Shown one piece after another: positions 59,291-64,000 of a stretch of DNA of 64,000 nucleotides. The notes beneath the pieces are model-generated. The model was not told the origin of the DNA. It searched no databases and worked only from the letters and a program-made list of their open reading frames with translations. The first letter of the stretch is position 1, and each line of letters opens with the position of its first letter. The position numbers were made by a program, and so were the translations under genes. This DNA comes from Micropterix aruncella (lineage: Eukaryota > Arthropoda > Insecta > Lepidoptera > Micropterigidae), in the NCBI GenBank assembly GCA_944548615.1, contig OX155954.1:8157498-8221497 (forward strand). The letters are read 5' to 3'.

Positions 59291-59929
59291 ACAACAATCT
59301 AATCTGATGAAATTGCACACTACACTGTGACTTTAGGAGAATGCAAATGCATTAATTGAAATTCTCGGGGATTTGTGTCAGCGCAGTAGCGCATGTTCCG
59401 TTTGTGAAAATGAAATGGGCTATGTTCATGTTCATGTGTATATTCCGTTGAAAATGAGCTTCATCGCTAAAAACGAAACTCCTTAACGTCCAGCGTCCTC
59501 AGAAACGTTTTCGAGAGGCACCCTACATGCGTTCCTCCGAAAATTAGAGTAGAGTAGAGTAGAGTTCACTCACAGTCGCCAACATATAACGATGGTAATA
59601 AAGGTCATCGTGAAGGATTCGCCCCACTGAACGATCGGAAAGTCGAAGGGCAGACGCATGTTTGCTCGCAGAACGCCGCCCGTGGGGATCGTAAGGTTGA
59701 TGCTCTCACTGTCTCAATGTTCTCACGTTATCTGGTGGGCCAAACGACTTCAGCTCATCGTCTTGTCACACTCGCGATTTATATAAAGTGAATCATGGAA
59801 CGATTGATATCCGGTCCAGGACGGAGCCCAAAGGTGCTACATTGAAGCGATTCCGGAAGGCGCACTGAGTTGCGCATAGGACATCTGTTCGAAAAGTAGG
59901 CCTCGGTGGTCAAACTCACTGTTCCAACA

Positions 59930-60598
59930 AATGTGTAGTGACTGGTTTCATCCAGCTTGGGCCATAAGATCCATTTTGATCTCAGATCTGCTCAACTTAC
60001 GATTCAGCTCCTATTCAGATGCCTCCTCTAGTGGAAGGCTACCCCGGGCAAGACTCTCGCGTCTCAGGCCTCATGGCTGGTGGAACGGTTTCTCCTGGTG
60101 GGATTGCATCCCGGCGCTACTGAACGGTTTGCGCACTGTTCGGCGATGCCAATCGGATGTGCACTTTGACTAATTGCTGAAGAGGTCTGGAAACTATGGA
60201 AATACACTGTCTCCTAAGCAGCGGGGGTAGACGTTGACCTGTCGTCAACCACTCTCGAGTTGACCATTAGGCTACCTGATCCTAAATTCAGAGCCGCGCT
60301 AAAGATGCCTTTGGTACGCGATAGATTCAAATTAAATACCGCAGGTAGAGGTCGCGTAACCAGTAGGGAGGAGGAAGGTATCCTGAAGGTTAATTCCAGA
60401 CGGAGATATTCTACCAAAACTGGTAGCCAGGGGATGAGGTAGCTCCACTGGGTTACCTTCCTAGTGCACCGTTTAAGGCGTTGGTCTCTGGCGGGCTCGT
60501 GGCTTTGCTGGATGGTAGGTTTGTGCCGTACCAAAGTCGTAGATATTGTTATATCAGCCTGGGGTGACAGGTTCACCTGTTGTAGTCGACACCGCACA
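59930..60598 (-). repeat. F667 dispersed repeat, full-length copy
   Basis: Minus-strand copy, 669 bp, flanked by the 12-bp duplication ACTGTTCCAACA (59918-59929 and 60599-60610). The 5' end (right side) reads GTGCGGTGTCGACTACAAC. It is more diverged internally than copies 1 and 3, but the length is conserved. Confidence 0.8.
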
Positions 60599-60610
60599 AC
60601 TGTTCCAACA

Positions 60611-60960
60611 CATGATTATGACAAAACATTAGAACCACTTTTTGACACGCATTCAATTATGCGTGTCAAAAAAAATCGTGTCTGTAATGTTGACCGTTGG
60701 TAAGTCCAATCGTTGGAAGGCAACCCTGGATGCAGCAGCTATGTCACTGCAAAGCTTAGAATGGACTTTCATAATTGAATGCGCATAAAAAATTGTGTCT
60801 GTGCTGTTGACTTTTGGAGTCCTCTCGTCGGGAGCGAACCCTGGGTGAAGAATCCGGTCATGCTTACTATAAAAATGCATTGTCATCGGAATTGAACCAA
60901 CATGTAAAATTTCAACTTCATAGGATAAGAGGAAGTGGTCTTAATTCAGGTTACAAGATT
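60611..60960 (-). repeat. Repeat B copy with a 14-bp hairpin
   Basis: Two degenerate repeat B units (GGAAGGCAACCCTGG, CTCTCGTCGGGAGCGAACCC, CATCGGAATTGAACCAAC). At its left edge is a hairpin: TTTTTGACACGCAT (60639-60652), a 6-nt loop, and its exact complement (60659-60672). Confidence 0.6.
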
Positions 60961-61805
60961 TGACCTATTTTTTTTTCATTTGTTGTGTGTGGCTTTTCTA
61001 GGGTTTTATAAGCCTTGTAACACTGCAACCATTGCTGATCTATTGTGTTCGCCACCATAGTTCTGCGCTAAGCCTCGTGTCAGATTGTTTTACCTCCTCA
61101 GGTTGGAGGTAATGACCACCCAAGCGGATGTATCTTTTACGCATCAGCGGGCCACACTCGCACATGAGGTGCAGGGGAGTTTCCTCTGTCCCTTGGCAGA
61201 ACCAAGATTTGCCCGAAACAAACTGACCAACATTGGAAGGTACATACGTAAAAGCTTGTAAAAAAATTGTGGCAGTTCTATCTTACGTCTCATTTGTGCG
61301 TATGTTTTATTTTAAGTTTCACCCGAGACATATTTGATTCGTGAGCCCAATTTCGTGAGCTAAACTGCGATGGGTTGCCGGCTTCGGAGCGCTATGAAAA
61401 TAGGTAACTACAGTGGCGTTAAATGCAAGTAGGTACATATAGTCGCTTTTTACGACCCGTCGTCTTCTCGTGAAGCCGTATTATGATAGTTAACATTGCA
61501 CGGGTGGTGGGCCATCGTTTGAGCGTTGCTAAAACCGACTTTACGGCTTTGCTATAAATTCACTCACTCGTGTTCTACTTTTCAAATAGGAAAGTAGGCA
61601 TGAACGTTTCCGCCCGTGACACACTGAAAAAAATAAAAACTTGGGCTTCTTAAATAACTAACTTTCTGACTAAAATAACAGACACTATTTCGACAAGACA
61701 TGTTACCATGCTCGATAACAATGATATTAAAAAAAACTCCTTATTGACCACAACGGGTACAAAAGGCGGGCTTATTGACATACACGGCAAGTTAAAGTTC
61801 AGACC
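60961..61805. other. No recognisable gene
   Basis: No ORF with a known motif. 61640-61800 resembles LINE 3' untranslated sequence (AAAGGCGGGCTTATTGAC near 61760). Confidence 0.35.
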
Positions 61806-62460
61806 TTGCAGAGATGCAGCGTGGTTAAAGATATTGGTGGCATTCATGATTCTCATCTACTGTTCGATAATCACGTTCAATCTTTTGTTTCTAAAGCTTC
61901 CAAAGCTTTAGGTTTTGTCATGAAGAGTGCAGCTTGCTTTCACCGTGCTAAAACTTTCAAGATCCTTTACTGCACTTTTGTCAGAACCATCTTGGAATAT
62001 GCATCTTAGGTATGGAACCCTTAGTATGATAAACATATAAATAGAATCGAGCGAATTCAAATGAAGTTCTTAAAATATCTCTGCTTCCGTTTGAAAATCC
62101 CATACAGCTTATCTACCTAACTAGGTATTTCAATTTATGCAAGAAATTTCATATCCTCCCTTGATTAAGCGGCGTGAAATCGCGGACTTAACCTTCTTGC
62201 TAAAAATAACCTCCAATAATATTAACTGTCCCGACTTACTAAATAAAATTAATCTCCGTGTTCCTTTCAAACTCAATAGATTTAACCCTGCTCTTCATAT
62301 TCCACATGCTGGTACCAACTATATGCAAAATGCATTTCTGTGGCGAACAAGTGACAATTTCAATGATTTGATGAAACGCTTTGACTTTGATCTATTTTGT
62401 ACGAGTATTAACTCAGCTAGGAAGCAGCTGAACAGTGAATTCTTTAGCATTAATTGTTGA
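61806..62460 (+). pseudogene. Jockey-type LINE reverse transcriptase remnant
   Basis: Encodes VKDIGGIHDSHLLFDNHVQ, ASKALGFVMKSAACF, ILYCTFVRTILEYAS and, past two stops, HINRIERIQMKFLKYL. These are the thumb and C-terminal blocks of Jockey-clade proteins. A last open segment (62137-62460) has PPLIKRREIADLTFLLKI and MQNAFLWRTSDNFNDL. Several stops and frame changes: an old copy. Confidence 0.7.
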
Positions 62461-62604
62461 ATAATTTTTGATGTATTTTTAATCGATAGCTTTAATTGAA
62501 AAATCACATATGTTTCTATAAAGTTACTTAAACGTGAAAATCTTTAATTGGCTCTCTGTTATCCAACTCCGTCTTTTTGTTAAATTATAAATTAGCTGTT
62601 GGTT

Positions 62605-63160
62605 TAACGATTAGGGAAGTTTTAACGATTAGTCGTTCTATCTCCCGTGAAGTGAGCGCAGAAGACTTGGACAAAACAGTCCACCGTCAAGCTCCGCCAC
62701 ATGCCCGTAAGAGGCCAACGCCTTAACGGCGAGATAACCAGGTGTGTTACCCAGCGGGCTTACAATCACGTCCTTACTCCTAATTGCGACCAGATTACTC
62801 CCGACCTCGGCATCCTTTGCCCGGCTGTTCATCCAGGATCGGGTAGTCGATGGTCATTTCAAGAGCAGTCGCTATAAGGTCCGCAACCGCCCCCGCTCTA
62901 TAGGAAACAGTACTGCTTCCAGACTCCTCCGACTGTTAGTCAGAGTGCACAATCGATTGGCTTACGCCACACGGTGCGCAGACCGTCCAGGAGCGCCAGA
63001 AGGTTAATTCCTAGGGGAAATAGCCCTAGCCCTAGGGCCAGAATCCTGCCCTGGCTCGCACTTCATGCGTGGAGACCGCCAGATGGGTGTTGACCCGTGA
63101 GTGTGACCAACCCTGAACAGAATTGGTCTTTGTGGCCAACTCAGCAAGAGCCCATTAGTT
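62605..63160 (+). repeat. F667, 5'-truncated copy
   Basis: Begins inside the family consensus (AGTTTTAACGATTAGTCGTTC) and runs to AGCAAGAGCCCATTAG. It lacks the first ~45 bp and a short internal segment near 62800. Confidence 0.7.
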
Positions 63161-64000
63161 CAATGTTGAGCAGCAATGAATAGCTGTGAAATCGGTAATT
63201 AATTAACTGTTTGCTACTCGTTGCCTTGTTTTATGGCTTTTTATCAGACAGTAGTTGCCGCTGGCACTGCTCTTATACTTCACAAAGCGGGACAAGCCGT
63301 TCTATTAGGGCTCGTCTATGTGTTGACTAAAATATATTTGTTTATTTACAGTGTTGGATTAAGGCGACATAGGAGACACGTGTGTGTAAGTGTATGTTCC
63401 TCCGGCGTCATATATGTATATGTGTAAGTGTTTAGAAATTTATGGGAGACTACACAAATGTGAAGGATTTTCGCAAAAAAGGAAATGACTTTCTTGAATA
63501 TACCCTAGGTTTTTTTTGTAAAATTGTTTTATATTGCACATAAGAGAGGTAATGAAGCATTAAATAGACCTCTACAGGACGTAATAACCAACAATAATTA
63601 GATGAGTGGTTTAATAGTATTACTATAATAGCTGGAGATATTCGTCAAACTTATCTTTAAACTTTACCAAAAGGAACGCGCGCTGATGAAATTAAAGGAT
63701 GCCTTAAAAGGTGTCAATTAAGGCCCTTTATAAAAATCACCAATTTAACTGAAAACATGAGAGTGTATCTGAGGCGGGATGTCTTAAATTATTGCAATAT
63801 ATACCTATCTAAAGGTAAAGTTTAAAAGAGCAAATAAACGCCAAACTACTTAATTTATTTATTTATTTATTTATTTATTTATTTCGGGAAACATACAGCG
63901 CTTCATTAATTATTACTAATTATTCTAATACACAGTTTCGCTGGCCGATTAATTGTTTCCTACATTATTTTCTTATACGGTAGATCAAAAATTGCATTGC
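63161..64000. other. No recognisable gene; (TTTA)n run
   Basis: No convincing ORF. A TTTATTTA run at 63850-63883 is a simple repeat or LINE tail. Confidence 0.4.

Overview
The window looks like a transposon-dense, intergenic stretch of an insect genome, most probably a lepidopteran. It holds spliced eukaryotic genes with GT-AG introns, long (TA)n arrays, Penelope-like elements with GIY-YIG endonucleases, an R4/Dong-like retrotransposon, 5S-rRNA-derived SINEs, Helitron ends closing in hairpin + CTAG/T, and many diverged LINE 3' tails. The lepidopteran assignment is inference from that repertoire. I see no convincing host protein-coding gene; every credible ORF belongs to a mobile element.

Layout. 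1-12187: dispersed repeats, including a recurrent ~667-bp repeat (called F667 here), a CACTG-ended MITE, a 5S-derived SINE and a 22-bp-arm hairpin. 12188-34754: a 22.6-kb CACTA/EnSpm-type DNA transposon ('outer') with 13-bp terminal inverted repeats, a TA target duplication, arrays of subterminal repeats and two genes: a spliced SAM-domain protein (13886-14891 + 28321-29730) and a C2H2-finger transposase (29795-32235). Exon 4 of the SAM gene is split by a second, 13.4-kb CACTA element ('inner', 14892-28318). Removing the inner element and one copy of its 2-bp target duplication restores the reading frame exactly. The inner element carries a broken paralogue of the same SAM gene (23536-25143). 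It has itself been invaded by a Penelope element, a solo Penelope terminal repeat, an R4-like 3' end and (TA)n arrays.

34820-42254: a Helitron end, a full-length piggyBac element (35832-38341: TTAA duplications, perfect 16-bp termini, uninterrupted 672-codon transposase), a PIF/Harbinger derivative with a MADF exon (40577-41413) and a hAT-like MITE. 43200-48400: dispersed repeats, an RTE-type LINE 3' end and a divergent F667 copy. 51104-56095: a LINE 3' half containing two later insertions (R4-like, then a Penelope element). The same LINE lies uninterrupted on the minus strand at 57746-59130 and serves as an empty-site comparator. 59930-64000: further F667 copies, a repeat with a 14-bp hairpin and a decayed Jockey-type LINE.

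The most notable system is the CACTA-in-CACTA nest: two related transposons, each encoding a SAM-domain accessory protein. The outer transposase is interrupted by one frame change, located exactly at an A-AAA-AAC slippery heptamer.
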